Assembly (NCBI GenBank): GCA_045594705.1
Contig: JAZNZB010000086.1
Coordinates: forward strand, 1 to 59,114
Direction: 5' to 3'
Source: SVQP01 sp045594705
GTDB lineage: Bacteria > Bacillota > Clostridia > Oscillospirales > CAG-272
DNA: 59,114 bases
Positions 16,749-25,527 of the stretch are shown in pieces (within the stretch, counting starts at the first letter, position 1; the number at the start of each line of letters is the position of its first letter). The notes below the pieces were generated by a model. The model did no database searches and was not told the DNA's origin. It saw nothing but the letters and a program-made list of their open reading frames with translations. Position numbers and translations under genes: made by a program.

Positions 16749-16905
16749 GAAAGTTTTTCCGTCGCTTTTTTCAAAAAGAGACCGCCCATCCAAGGGCGCG
16801 CAGCCCTTGGTCGCGCCCGCAGGCGCGAAACTCTACTGACGGCGTTTTAATTTGCGAAGCAAATATGTTCTTCTTTTGCGCCTACTTGCACAAAAAAGAA
16901 CGGAG
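16749..16905 (+). repeat. Long interspersed repeat, copy A
   Basis: This starts GAAAGTTTTTCCGTCGC with a TTTTTTCAAAAAG hairpin and has a GC-rich variable middle. It then shows TTTGCGAAGCAAA and a T/C-rich end closing with AAAAAAGAACGGAG. Related copies lie at 55359-55578, 55614-55729 (inverted) and 59027-59114. It is non-coding and fills most of the 330-bp gap between serA and the nucleotidase gene. Confidence 0.75.
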
Positions 16906-16978
16906 TCGGTTTTCTCACATAATATCCCAACAGTTGTTTCGGACGAATACAGCACCCCTACGTATTGCATGAAAATTC

Positions 16979-17007
16979 TTTACATTCGTCAAATTCTGTG
17001 CTATAAT
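16979..17007 (+). promoter_or_regulatory. Sigma-A promoter of the 5'-nucleotidase gene
   Basis: TTTACA (16979-16984), 17-bp spacer, perfect TATAAT (17002-17007). Confidence 0.75.
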
Positions 17008-17036
17008 ACCCCCAAGAACGTTTTCCCGGAGGATTT

Positions 17037-18638
17037 ATGAAAAGACCCATTCCCTTTTTGGCCGTATGCATGGCTCTGATGCTTTTGCTCTGCGCCTGCA
17101 ATACGCCCGATATGCCAAACCCGGCCGAAACAACGGCTACGGAGGCGGAGACGACCGCGCCGTCCGAAACGACTGATATTTTGCCAAGTGAGACGACCGC
17201 ACCCGAATCGGAATCCGTGCCTAAAAGCGAAACGGAGTCCGAGACCGAGACCGATTGCGTGCACGCCGACGCAGACGACGACGGCACCTGCGACCTCTGT
17301 ACGGTCTCGGTGCTTGTCAGCGTGGACTTTTTTGCCGTCAACGACCTGCACGGCAAGCTCAACGACTCCGCAGATCAGCCCGGACTTGACGAGCTGAGCA
17401 CTTACCTGGAAATGGCCAAGCAGAATAATCCCAACACAATCCTGCTCTCCTCGGGTGACATGTGGCAGGGTAGCTCGGAATCGGGGCTGACCAAGGGTCT
17501 GATTGTCACCGACTGGATGAGCGAGATGGGCTTTGCGTCCATGACGCTTGGCAACCACGAATTTGACTGGGGCGAGCAGGCCATCTACGACAATCTCGCG
17601 ATTGCCGACTTCCCTTTCCTGGCCATCAACATCTATGAGCGCGACACCAATACGCTCGCCGACTATTGCACCCCCTCGGTGCTTGTAGACAAGGGCGATG
17701 TGCAGATCGGCATCATCGGTGCGATCGGCAACTGCTATTCTTCGATCTCGGCCGACAAGGTCGAGGACGTCTACTTTGTGCTGGACGACGCGCTGACCGA
17801 GCTTGTCAAGGCTGAATCCGAGGCATTGCGCGACCGGGGCGCGGATATCATCGTGTACTCCATGCACGACGGCGGCGGTGAATACGACTACGCGCTCTCA
17901 GATGGCTACGTGGACCTGGTTTTTGAGGGGCACAGCCACAAAAATTACGTCAAAAAGGACTCCGAGGGCATCTACCACCTGCAGGGCGGCGGTGACAACG
18001 ACGGCATTACGCATGCAACCGCCAAGGTCAACTCGGTCACGGGCAGCGTAATCGTAGCCACGGCAGAATACCTGCCCACCGCACGCTACCAAAGCTTTGA
18101 GGATCACCCCATTGTGGAGCAGCTCAATGAAAAATACGCCGAGCATCTGGCGCAAGGAAACGCGATACTCGGGCACAATGCCAAGACCCGCTATTCTGAT
18201 CAGATCAAGCAAAAGGTGGCCGACCTCTACCTTGCATACGGCCTGGAGCGTTGGGGCGAGCAATACGACTTGGTGCTTGGCGGTGGCTTTATCTCCACCC
18301 GCTCGCCTTACGACCTTGCCGCAGGCGAGGTGCAGTATGCCGATCTCCAAATGCTTCTTCCCTTTGACAATCAGATCGTGCTCTGCTCGATCAAGGGCTC
18401 GGATCTGCTGAGCAAATTCATCAATACCAATAACTCCAATTATTACATCACGCTGGGCGAATACGGCAAGGAGATGCAAGGCTCGATTGACCGAAATGCG
18501 ACCTATTATATCGTCACCGATTCCTATTGCTCCTCCTACGCGCCCAACCGCCTGACCGTGATCGACACCTACGACCAGACCACCTTCGCCCGCGACTTGA
18601 TTGCGGAGTATATTAAAGATGGAAATTGGAGTAAATAA
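17037..18638 (+). CDS. 5'-nucleotidase/metallophosphatase lipoprotein (UshA-like)
   Basis: A 533-residue surface lipoprotein. It has a type II signal peptide with lipobox LCAC, then a Thr/Glu-rich linker (about 25-75) and a small Cys/Asp loop CVHADADDDGTCDLC. The metallophosphatase domain carries the expected metal ligands: NDLHG, SGDMWQG, GNHEFDWG, MHDGG and GHSHK. A 5'-nucleotidase C-terminal domain follows (about 365-510). Proteins of this type dephosphorylate extracellular nucleotides or nucleotide sugars. It is transcribed alone, with ribosome site CGGAGG, its own promoter and a terminator at 18652-18681. The exact substrate cannot be told from sequence. Confidence 0.9.
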   Translation: MKRPIPFLAVCMALMLLLCACNTPDMPNPAETTATEAETTAPSETTDILPSETTAPESESVPKSETESETETDCVHADADDDGTCDLCTVSVLVSVDFFAVNDLHGKLNDSADQPGLDELSTYLEMAKQNNPNTILLSSGDMWQGSSESGLTKGLIVTDWMSEMGFASMTLGNHEFDWGEQAIYDNLAIADFPFLAINIYERDTNTLADYCTPSVLVDKGDVQIGIIGAIGNCYSSISADKVEDVYFVLDDALTELVKAESEALRDRGADIIVYSMHDGGGEYDYALSDGYVDLVFEGHSHKNYVKKDSEGIYHLQGGGDNDGITHATAKVNSVTGSVIVATAEYLPTARYQSFEDHPIVEQLNEKYAEHLAQGNAILGHNAKTRYSDQIKQKVADLYLAYGLERWGEQYDLVLGGGFISTRSPYDLAAGEVQYADLQMLLPFDNQIVLCSIKGSDLLSKFINTNNSNYYITLGEYGKEMQGSIDRNATYYIVTDSYCSSYAPNRLTVIDTYDQTTFARDLIAEYIKDGNWSK

Positions 18639-18651
18639 AATACAATATTTT

Positions 18652-18681
18652 GAAAAAAGCCGCTCAAAGAGCGGCTTTTTC
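18652..18681 (+). terminator. Terminator of the nucleotidase gene
   Basis: A stem of about 12 bp, AAAAAGCCGCTC/GAGCGGCTTTTT, with a 3-base loop and a T tail. Confidence 0.9.
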
Positions 18682-18716
18682 ATGCCTGTTTTCACATACG
18701 ACGCGCAAACCGTCGT

Positions 18717-18854
18717 CTGTAGGGACCGGCGTCCCCGACGGTCCGCCATAAACGTAGGGGCTGACGTCCCCGACAGCCCGTCTGCACAAACTGCTTTTTT
18801 CTGTGTAATGAGTTCCTTGTGCCTACCCGGGACGTCGGGGACGTCGCCCCCTAC
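18717..18854. repeat. Cluster of three GTAGGG-family repeats
   Basis: Copies lie at 18717-18745 (plus), 18754-18780 (plus) and 18828-18854 (minus). The first is identical over 29 bp to the copy inside sngB. Outer GTAGGG/CCCTAC ends make the cluster an imperfect inverted structure. It fills most of the 307-bp gap between the convergent nucleotidase and sigma-factor genes, and no gene is seen in it. Confidence 0.85.
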
Positions 18855-18946
18855 AGACGGACGGTTTACTTTTACTGACATTTGTCGCCTATCCATACAT
18901 TTGCTTTACATAACCAAAAGGGGCCTTTCAGCCCCTTTCTTGTTTT

Positions 18947-21598
18947 TTATGCTTCACTTTTCTTATACCATTGCTCCTCGGGGGCTTCGATCGGGCCTGC
19001 CTCCCAGCACGCTCTGTCCTGATTGCCCAGCGCGTTGCGGAAAATGACCATTTCGCCGTTTTCCTCGTCAAAGGTGTACTCTACAGATGCATGCACGCCG
19101 TTGCCCGAGAATTTGGACTCGTAGCGGCGGAACATGCCATCCTCTGCGGGGAAAAATCCTTCGCCCGTACCGCGATACTCGGTCAGCTCCCAAACGTCTT
19201 GCAGGGTGTCGCCTTTGTAAAGCGCGGTCATTTTGACAATGCCCACACCGGGCGCAAACCAGTATTCCTTCTTGCCGCCTCGATAGCCCAAGCCCGTTGT
19301 CTCCAGGCCGCGCAGATCAATCGCGATGTGTCGACATCCCTCAAACGTGCCAGCCTCAACCGTCACCATGCAATCGTCAAGCACGTCCAGCGTCAGGTCT
19401 ACCTTTCTTCTACCGCCACCGTCATAATCAACCTGCTTGGATTCCAAGTGATAACCGGGCACCCAGGCATCACACCACAAATACCCCGTTGCGTCTGACA
19501 AAATGCTGTAAAGGTGATTGTGCAGCACACAGAATTCATAGTCCGCGCACTTTGCCATGTCCTTGCCTTCAAACGAATAACGCCAGTTTTCGTCCCAGGT
19601 ATAGCCCTTCTTATCACGAACCAACGTATAAGGGGTGAAGAAATTCCATCTGCCAAATTCGGTGAAGTTGGGGTTTGCATCGGGATCGGTATCCCAGATG
19701 CGCTGCATGACATCAGCCGCAATGGCGGTATGCACCTTCTGACGCTTGGTCTCTGCCAGCTCAGCCGCGCGCTTCATCAGGCCGCTGACATCACGAAGCA
19801 GCCATTTGCCGTCCTTGGGATAGATATAATTGTGACGCGCATTGAGAATGTGACCCTGCCAGGTATCGGTATATCCCGTGACCTGTGCAAAATAGCCGTT
19901 GCTGACCACCGCTCTGCCGTTTTTGTAGGATGTAACCTCAAAATAGTTCTCCGCAGTGTACACGAAGGGAGAATCCTTATCCGTGCAAACGTATTCCCAG
20001 CGATTTCCGGGCGCAAAAGGCACGATTCCTTCCCCACCGCAGATCTTGTAATTGCTCAGCTCCCAGCTGTTGGTTTGGCTATAACGCGTGGTCATCTGCG
20101 CAATCAAGCCCACACCGGGAGCAAACACGGTTTTGGTATAGGTAGTATCATAACGGTTGCCAACCATCTCATACACCGTGCAATGCGCAAACGTACCTGC
20201 CGCTACCGTGACAGTCACGTCGTTTTCAAGGCAGGTCAGCGTCATCCTGCCATCCGATGCCTTGACGCTCTGCCCCGGGAGCAGATCGGGATCATACAAA
20301 AGTCCGTCGCAAAGAGAGGTGTTCCAGAACAAAGATTCGTTGAGCTCTGCCGTGCCGCCGCGGCTGTATCCGGGCTGCTCCCAAAAGTACAGCTTTTTGC
20401 CAACGTACTGGTAGACCTCACCGCGCGTACCGTACCCTATCCCGTCTCGGTCAAATGCTTCGTTTTTGGGAGCATTTGCCTTTTTCTGCTCCACCCAAAG
20501 TGCGGATTGGGCGTTTGCATAGTACACGTCCTCGGGTGTCAGAAGCTCCAACACCTTTCTATACGCATCCATACCCTGCTCTGTGTGGTTTTCATCTATG
20601 CTGTAGCAGCCGTACCAGAACCACGTATAGCCCACGGCCTTGACAAAGCCATGCCGCTCAAGCTCGGGGATCTGCGTGTCGCGCATGAAGGCAAGGCGTT
20701 CCTCGCCCTTATATTTCGCGTATTCCTTGGGAATCACGCACTGCATCACCGACTCGTTATGCCCTGCGATGGCCGAGGCCTTGATTTTTGCCAATACCTC
20801 GTCGTTTGCCTGCCCGGGCAGCCACCAATAGCCAAGGATGAGCACGTCGGCAAGCATGTGCTGCTTTTCGCCCGACTCCTCAAGACTCTCTACCGAAGAG
20901 AGCACCGCGCGGTACTCGGGCTCAAAGCCTGTTTTGTCATTCTTGATACGCCACAGCTTGAGATGCTCCACCTGCTCGCGCACGCGCTGTACCAAGGTCT
21001 TGTTTTCGTCGTATTCCTTTTCGATCATACCGTATTCCTTTCTCAGTTGCTTACGCCCCTCGCAAAGACGCCACTTGACAGTTCCCACCGGTACGGAAAG
21101 CTTTGCGGCAATCTCGGCAACAGACAGCCCCTTGAAGTAATGCATTTCAATCGCCTCGCGGATCTTATCGCTCAAGGCGTCCACGTACAGGTGCAGCTGC
21201 TCGTCACGCATGGCCTCCGCCACGCCCACAACGCCTGTCAGCGCATCAAGACCGCTTTCATCCTCGCCGTCAAGATCCAGATTCTCCAAAAGGTGCAGGC
21301 TGATATCCGCCGTGACGCTTCTGTAATGCATGACCAGACTCTTGGCGCGATTTTTTGCAATCGAGCAAACCCAGGAGCCAAACAGCGAGGGATCCTTGAG
21401 CGAGGCGAGATTGACCCAGGCGGAAACAAAGGCATCCTGCGACGCGTCCTCTGCGGAGAACGAGTTGCCCGTAACCTTGTACGCCGTGCCCTTGACCGCA
21501 TTCTGATGCCGCAGCACCAGCGCGTCAAACGCCTCGGAGTCGCCAAGCAGCGTCATCTCAACCAATACGTTGTCTTTCTTATCTTGGTACCTGTTCAT
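18947..21598 (-). CDS. ECF-type sigma factor fused to a very large C-terminal region
   Basis: An 883-residue protein. Residues about 8-95 are sigma region 2 (LLGDSEAFDALVLRH, AEDASQDAFVSAW) and about 135-190 are region 4 (YFKGLSVAEIAAKLSVPVGTV, a helix-turn-helix). The remaining 680 residues have no membrane span or signal peptide. They contain repeated beta-type modules with motif pairs VAAGTFAHC...FAPGVGLI and VEAGTFEGC...FAPGVGIV, plus PFAPGNRWEYV-like starts. These motifs resemble extracytoplasmic beta-sandwich domains of secreted lipoproteins, yet here they are attached to a cytoplasmic transcription factor. The start at 21598 was chosen because AAGGA lies 7 bases upstream; ATG 21604 is too close. 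No anti-sigma gene is adjacent, so control may be internal to the protein. Confidence 0.88.
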   Translation of the reverse strand: MNRYQDKKDNVLVEMTLLGDSEAFDALVLRHQNAVKGTAYKVTGNSFSAEDASQDAFVSAWVNLASLKDPSLFGSWVCSIAKNRAKSLVMHYRSVTADISLHLLENLDLDGEDESGLDALTGVVGVAEAMRDEQLHLYVDALSDKIREAIEMHYFKGLSVAEIAAKLSVPVGTVKWRLCEGRKQLRKEYGMIEKEYDENKTLVQRVREQVEHLKLWRIKNDKTGFEPEYRAVLSSVESLEESGEKQHMLADVLILGYWWLPGQANDEVLAKIKASAIAGHNESVMQCVIPKEYAKYKGEERLAFMRDTQIPELERHGFVKAVGYTWFWYGCYSIDENHTEQGMDAYRKVLELLTPEDVYYANAQSALWVEQKKANAPKNEAFDRDGIGYGTRGEVYQYVGKKLYFWEQPGYSRGGTAELNESLFWNTSLCDGLLYDPDLLPGQSVKASDGRMTLTCLENDVTVTVAAGTFAHCTVYEMVGNRYDTTYTKTVFAPGVGLIAQMTTRYSQTNSWELSNYKICGGEGIVPFAPGNRWEYVCTDKDSPFVYTAENYFEVTSYKNGRAVVSNGYFAQVTGYTDTWQGHILNARHNYIYPKDGKWLLRDVSGLMKRAAELAETKRQKVHTAIAADVMQRIWDTDPDANPNFTEFGRWNFFTPYTLVRDKKGYTWDENWRYSFEGKDMAKCADYEFCVLHNHLYSILSDATGYLWCDAWVPGYHLESKQVDYDGGGRRKVDLTLDVLDDCMVTVEAGTFEGCRHIAIDLRGLETTGLGYRGGKKEYWFAPGVGIVKMTALYKGDTLQDVWELTEYRGTGEGFFPAEDGMFRRYESKFSGNGVHASVEYTFDEENGEMVIFRNALGNQDRACWEAGPIEAPEEQWYKKSEA

Positions 21599-21695
21599 GT
21601 GCATTTCCTTTCTCGGTGTCTTTTTTGGGACTTCACCTATAAGACTCCGGATTTTGGCAAAAGGTTGGGTGGATCGAAAAAATTTTTATGAAATC

Positions 21696-21724
21696 ATTAT
21701 AGCACATTCGATTTAGGAAAGCAA
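21696..21724 (-). promoter_or_regulatory. Possible promoter of the sigma-factor fusion gene
   Basis: A perfect minus-strand TATAAT at 21696-21701 with a poor -35 (TTGCTT) 17 bp upstream. The leader of about 90 bases holds no obvious structure. Confidence 0.4.
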
Positions 21725-21753
21725 GCCCTCTTGGAGAACGGTTGGGAGCACCA

Positions 21754-22188
21754 CCCCGAGTGTCATCCTGAGCGAGTGTCGCGAAGCGACCGAGTCGAAG
21801 TTTTTCGGAGCGAAATTCGCAGCGAGCTGCAGAATGTAGCGAAGAAAAACCGCGAGCGCGACATATGGAAGCGCGAAGCGGGATCTGCGATGGGTTTTCT
21901 CAATGCTTGCTTAGCCTTTGAAACATTCTTGATGCGTATCAATCTCCGCTTGCCTACCCCTATCCGATCACGTTTCAAATGTAACTTCTGTAGGCGACGT
22001 GTCAGTAACCTACGCAGATCCCGCCTGCGGCGGTTTTGCTCCGCTCCGCGCCATTTCGCAACTTATTGCGAAATACCGCTGCACTCTGCAAAACTTCGAC
22101 TTCGCGGTGCAATCCCAATCAAGATTTTTCGCTGCGCTCGAAAATGACAGATTGGGATTGCACGCTCCGCTCAGGATGACACTCGGGG
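21754..22188. mobile_element. MITE-like non-autonomous element, 435 bp
   Basis: It is bounded by perfect 21-bp terminal inverted repeats (21754-21774 and 22168-22188; core GTGTCATCCTGAGCG). The interior has smaller inverted segments and no credible gene, and there is no transposase. The same terminal sequence appears at 123-138. It occupies most of the 795-bp gap between the divergent sigma-factor and dGTPase genes. No clear target-site duplication was found by eye. Confidence 0.65.
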
Positions 22189-22196
22189 CAATGCGT

Positions 22197-22226
22197 GACG
22201 AGGACGTCGAGGACGTCTGCCCCTAC
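22197..22226 (-). repeat. GTAGGG-family repeat, diverged copy
   Basis: On the minus strand it begins GTAGGGGCAGACGTCC and continues with a second GACGTCC. It lies 8 bp from the end of the MITE-like element. Confidence 0.65.
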
Positions 22227-22316
22227 CGCCGGACAGCTTTTTCGACAAAATCCCCGCTCCCTTTTTGTGGGTTTCTACAAGAATGCGTTTTCCATCAATT
22301 TCTTTTGTAAAAACGT

Positions 22317-22345
22317 TTGCTTTTTGCGCTTTTTTATTGTATAAT
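22317..22345 (+). promoter_or_regulatory. Sigma-A promoter of the nucleotide-turnover operon
   Basis: TTGCTT (22317-22322), 17-bp spacer, perfect TATAAT (22340-22345). Confidence 0.6.
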
Positions 22346-22393
22346 ATTATGTTAGGCACACTCAAATTTTGACATAGATTTAAGAGGTAACAT

Positions 22394-23593
22394 ATGCCCA
22401 AATACGAAACTCTCTCCCCTGCCGTGACCGCAAGCATTGTTCAGGACAGGCTTGAAGGCACGTCGCATAGGGTTGGATATGAAAACAGCAGCGTCATTCG
22501 CCGCAAAAGCATTGCGTCGGACAGCGCAAGTGTGTGGCGTCCGCCATTCGTGCACGACATTGACAAGATTCTGCACTGCCCCTTTTACAACCGATATACC
22601 GATAAAACTCAGGTGTTTTCGCTGATCAAGAACGACGATATCACCCGCCGCAGCCTGCACGTACAGCTGGTCTCGCGCATCTCGCGCACCATCGGCGCAG
22701 CACTTGGTCTCAACCTTGACTTGATCGAGGCGATCGCTCTGGGGCACGACATCGGTCACCCTCCCTTTGCGCATTCGGGGGAATCCTACCTTTGTGAGCT
22801 TTACCATGCGCACACGGGTCGCTATTTCTTCCACAACGTGCACTCTGTGCGCGTGCTGGACGTCATGTTCCCCTACAACATCAGCCTGCAGACGCTGCAC
22901 GGCATTGCCACGCACAACGGCGAGGTGGAAATGATGGAATACGAGCCGCAGCCCATCGACTCCTTTGCGGAATTTGACCGCATGATCGAACGCTGCTACA
23001 CCGAGCCGGGCTATGCCAACACCATTCTCCCGGGCTCCTTGGAAGCCATTGTGGTGCGCATTTCGGACATCATTGCCTACCTTGGCAAGGACAGACAGGA
23101 TGCCGACCGCGCGGGCGTTGCCCCGGAATCCATGTTTTTCAACGAGGATATCGGCTCGATCAACGCAGAGATCATCAACAATTTGGTGGTCAATATCATC
23201 GAAAACAGCTACGGCAAGAACCGAATTTGCCTCGACAAGCGTCACTTCAAGGCACTGGCGGACTCCAAGGCGGCCAATTATCGCATGATCTACAACCATG
23301 CTGCTCCAAAGGCCAATCTGCAAAACACGGCCAAGCCTATGATGGCCGAGATTTACGGACAGATGCTGGACGATTTGCGCGCAGGCAACAAGTATTCACC
23401 CATTTTTACACATCATATCAACTACCTGGAAAAGATCCATTACAAGCGTTCTGCACCCTATGAGAGCTCGGAATACAATCAGATCGTGGTCGACTTTATT
23501 GCAAGCATGACCGAGACCTACTTCGTTGAGCTGCATCATTACCTGTTCCCCGAGAGCAAGCTTCGCGTGGAATACACCGGTTATTTTGATTAA
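22394..23593 (+). CDS. HD-domain phosphohydrolase, dGTPase family
   Basis: A 399-residue HD-superfamily enzyme of the deoxyguanosinetriphosphate triphosphohydrolase type. Metal ligands are visible as RSLHVQLVSRISR (first His), LGHDIGHPPFAHSGE (the HD pair with the family's GHPPFxHxGE tail), and a distant Asp in VRISDIIAYLGKD. The likely reaction is dNTP to deoxynucleoside plus triphosphate, though deoxynucleotide specificity varies within the family. It heads an operon with two DHH phosphoesterases and surE. The ribosome site is AGAGGTAAC. Confidence 0.88.
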   Translation: MPKYETLSPAVTASIVQDRLEGTSHRVGYENSSVIRRKSIASDSASVWRPPFVHDIDKILHCPFYNRYTDKTQVFSLIKNDDITRRSLHVQLVSRISRTIGAALGLNLDLIEAIALGHDIGHPPFAHSGESYLCELYHAHTGRYFFHNVHSVRVLDVMFPYNISLQTLHGIATHNGEVEMMEYEPQPIDSFAEFDRMIERCYTEPGYANTILPGSLEAIVVRISDIIAYLGKDRQDADRAGVAPESMFFNEDIGSINAEIINNLVVNIIENSYGKNRICLDKRHFKALADSKAANYRMIYNHAAPKANLQNTAKPMMAEIYGQMLDDLRAGNKYSPIFTHHINYLEKIHYKRSAPYESSEYNQIVVDFIASMTETYFVELHHYLFPESKLRVEYTGYFD

Positions 23594-23611
23594 ACAACAA
23601 AGGAGATAGAT

Positions 23612-24553
23612 ATGTTCGAAAAAATTCTGGAGCAGATCCGCTGCCACGATACCATCATCATTCACCGCCACACCAATCCCGACGGCGACGCGATGGGCAG
23701 CCAGATTGGCCTTAAGCACCTGATCAAACAAAACTTTCCCGAAAAGCGCGTGCTGGTGGTGGGTGATCCCGCCAAGCGGTTTGCCTTTATGCAGGACAGC
23801 GTCATGGACGAGGTTGCGGACGAGGATTACAAGGACGCATTTGCCATTGTGCTGGACACCTCGGCAAAGTCGCTGATCAGCGACAGCCGCTACCAGACGG
23901 CGCACGTCTCGGCGCGCATTGACCACCATCTGTTCTGCGAGACCATTGCGGATATTGAGGTGACCGACAGCTCCTACGAAAGCTGCTGCGGTCTGATCAC
24001 CGAATTCGCCATGGAAAGCGGCCTTACCCTCTCCCCTTTGGCGGCAAAGTCGCTCTACACCGGCATGGTGACCGATTCGGGTCGCTTCCGCTACGATTCC
24101 ACCAGCGCAAACACCTTCCGTCTGGCATCTTTTCTGAAGTCTCACCCCTTTGATACCAACGACATTTACCGCAATCTGTACGCCGACGATTTTTCCTTTA
24201 TCCGTCTGCGCGCCTCGTTTGTGCTCAAAATCCAGTTCACCGAGCACAACGTAGGTTACATATACACCACCCGCGAGGAGCTTGACGCCACCGGTGCGGA
24301 TTCCTTCACCGTCTCGCGCGGCATGGTCAACACCATGGGTGAGATCCGCGGGGTGGATATCTGGGTCAACTTTACCAAAGCGGACGAGGGCGTGCTTTGC
24401 GAGCTACGCTCAAGCAAGTATAACATCAATACCATCGCGGTCAAGTACGGTGGCGGCGGCCACGTCAAGGCCAGCGGCGCAACCGTCAAGGATCGCGAGG
24501 AGGCCATGCGCATGCTTGCCGATCTTGACGCGATTGCCGAGAAAGGACAATAA
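23612..24553 (+). CDS. DHH-family phosphoesterase, NrnA-type (copy 1)
   Basis: A 313-residue nanoRNase/pAp phosphatase-type protein. DHH domain motifs are HRHTNPDGDAMGSQ, VLDTSAKS, RIDHHLF and GMVTDSGRFR. The C-terminal DHHA1 substrate-binding motif is GGGGHVKASG. Such enzymes degrade 2-5-mer RNA and dephosphorylate 3',5'-pAp. All catalytic Asp/His positions are present. It lies 18 bp after the dGTPase-like gene and 2 bp before its paralogue. Confidence 0.9.
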   Translation: MFEKILEQIRCHDTIIIHRHTNPDGDAMGSQIGLKHLIKQNFPEKRVLVVGDPAKRFAFMQDSVMDEVADEDYKDAFAIVLDTSAKSLISDSRYQTAHVSARIDHHLFCETIADIEVTDSSYESCCGLITEFAMESGLTLSPLAAKSLYTGMVTDSGRFRYDSTSANTFRLASFLKSHPFDTNDIYRNLYADDFSFIRLRASFVLKIQFTEHNVGYIYTTREELDATGADSFTVSRGMVNTMGEIRGVDIWVNFTKADEGVLCELRSSKYNINTIAVKYGGGGHVKASGATVKDREEAMRMLADLDAIAEKGQ

Positions 24554-24555
24554 TC

Positions 24556-25527
24556 ATGGAAGTTTTACAGCAGATTCTCAATAAAATCAAAGAATACGAC
24601 ACCATCATGCTGTTCCGCCACGCACGCATCGACGGCGACTGCGTGGGTGCTACCAAGGGTCTGAAAGCCATTCTCACGCTCTCATTCCCCGAAAAGCATG
24701 TATACATCATCGATGGCGAGCATGCCGATTACCTTGCATTCCTTGGAGAGGACGACGCGCCCGTGGCCGATGAGGTCTACCAAAACGCGCTTGGCATCGT
24801 GCTGGACTCGGGCAATGAAGCGCGCATCTCCAATCAAAAATATACGCTTTGCCGCGAGCTGATCAAGATCGACCACCACATCAACGTATGCCCCTACGGT
24901 GACATCGCCTGGGTGGAGGAGCATGCCTCCTCGGTTTGCGAGATGGTAACCAAGTTCTATTTCACCTTCAAGGACGAGCTCAAGATCGACTCCGAGGCCG
25001 CGACCTATCTCTACACCGGCCTTGTGACCGACTCGGGGCGCTTCCGTTTCAACAGCACCTCGGGCGACACCATGCGTATGGCGGGCGTGCTTTTGGACGT
25101 TGGCGTCAATACCGACGTGCTCTACGCACAGCTTTACCTGCAGGACGTGGAGGATTTCAAGTTCAAATCCTTCGTGTACAAGAACATGAAGATCACCCCT
25201 GCGGGTGTCGCGTACCTGTACGTCAGCCGCGCAACCATGGAAAAGTACGGCCTCTCGCATGAGCAGGCGGCGGCTGCCGTTTCGCTGATGGATTCGATCA
25301 AGGGCTCGCTGATCTGGATCATCTTTATCGAGCACGAAACCGAGATTCGCGTCAGACTGCGCTCTCGCTTTGTCTCGGTCAATCAGATCGCCGAGAGATA
25401 CAGCGGCGGCGGACACGCTTGCGCAAGCGGTGCAACCGTGCACACAAGAAGAGAGGCTATGCGCCTGGTCAAGGAGGCCGACGAGACCTTGGCAAAATAC
25501 AAGCAAGAAAACGAGGGCTGGTTATGA
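24556..25527 (+). CDS. DHH-family phosphoesterase, NrnA-type (copy 2)
   Basis: A 323-residue paralogue of the preceding gene with the same domain order. Motif I is altered (FRHARIDGDCVGA instead of HTNPDGDAMGS) but keeps DGD. KIDHHIN, GLVTDSGRFR and SGGGHACASG are intact, so it should be active, perhaps on a different short substrate. It starts 2 bp after copy 1 and overlaps surE by 4 bp (ATGA). Confidence 0.88.
   Translation: MEVLQQILNKIKEYDTIMLFRHARIDGDCVGATKGLKAILTLSFPEKHVYIIDGEHADYLAFLGEDDAPVADEVYQNALGIVLDSGNEARISNQKYTLCRELIKIDHHINVCPYGDIAWVEEHASSVCEMVTKFYFTFKDELKIDSEAATYLYTGLVTDSGRFRFNSTSGDTMRMAGVLLDVGVNTDVLYAQLYLQDVEDFKFKSFVYKNMKITPAGVAYLYVSRATMEKYGLSHEQAAAAVSLMDSIKGSLIWIIFIEHETEIRVRLRSRFVSVNQIAERYSGGGHACASGATVHTRREAMRLVKEADETLAKYKQENEGWL

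Noticed and set aside
18717..18854. Small protein-coding gene in the convergent gap
   Set aside because: The open frame is made mainly of the repeat family itself and has no ribosome site or start signal.
19514..21691. 725-codon plus-strand open frame
   Set aside because: It is antisense to the sigma-factor fusion, which has clear motifs and a ribosome site.
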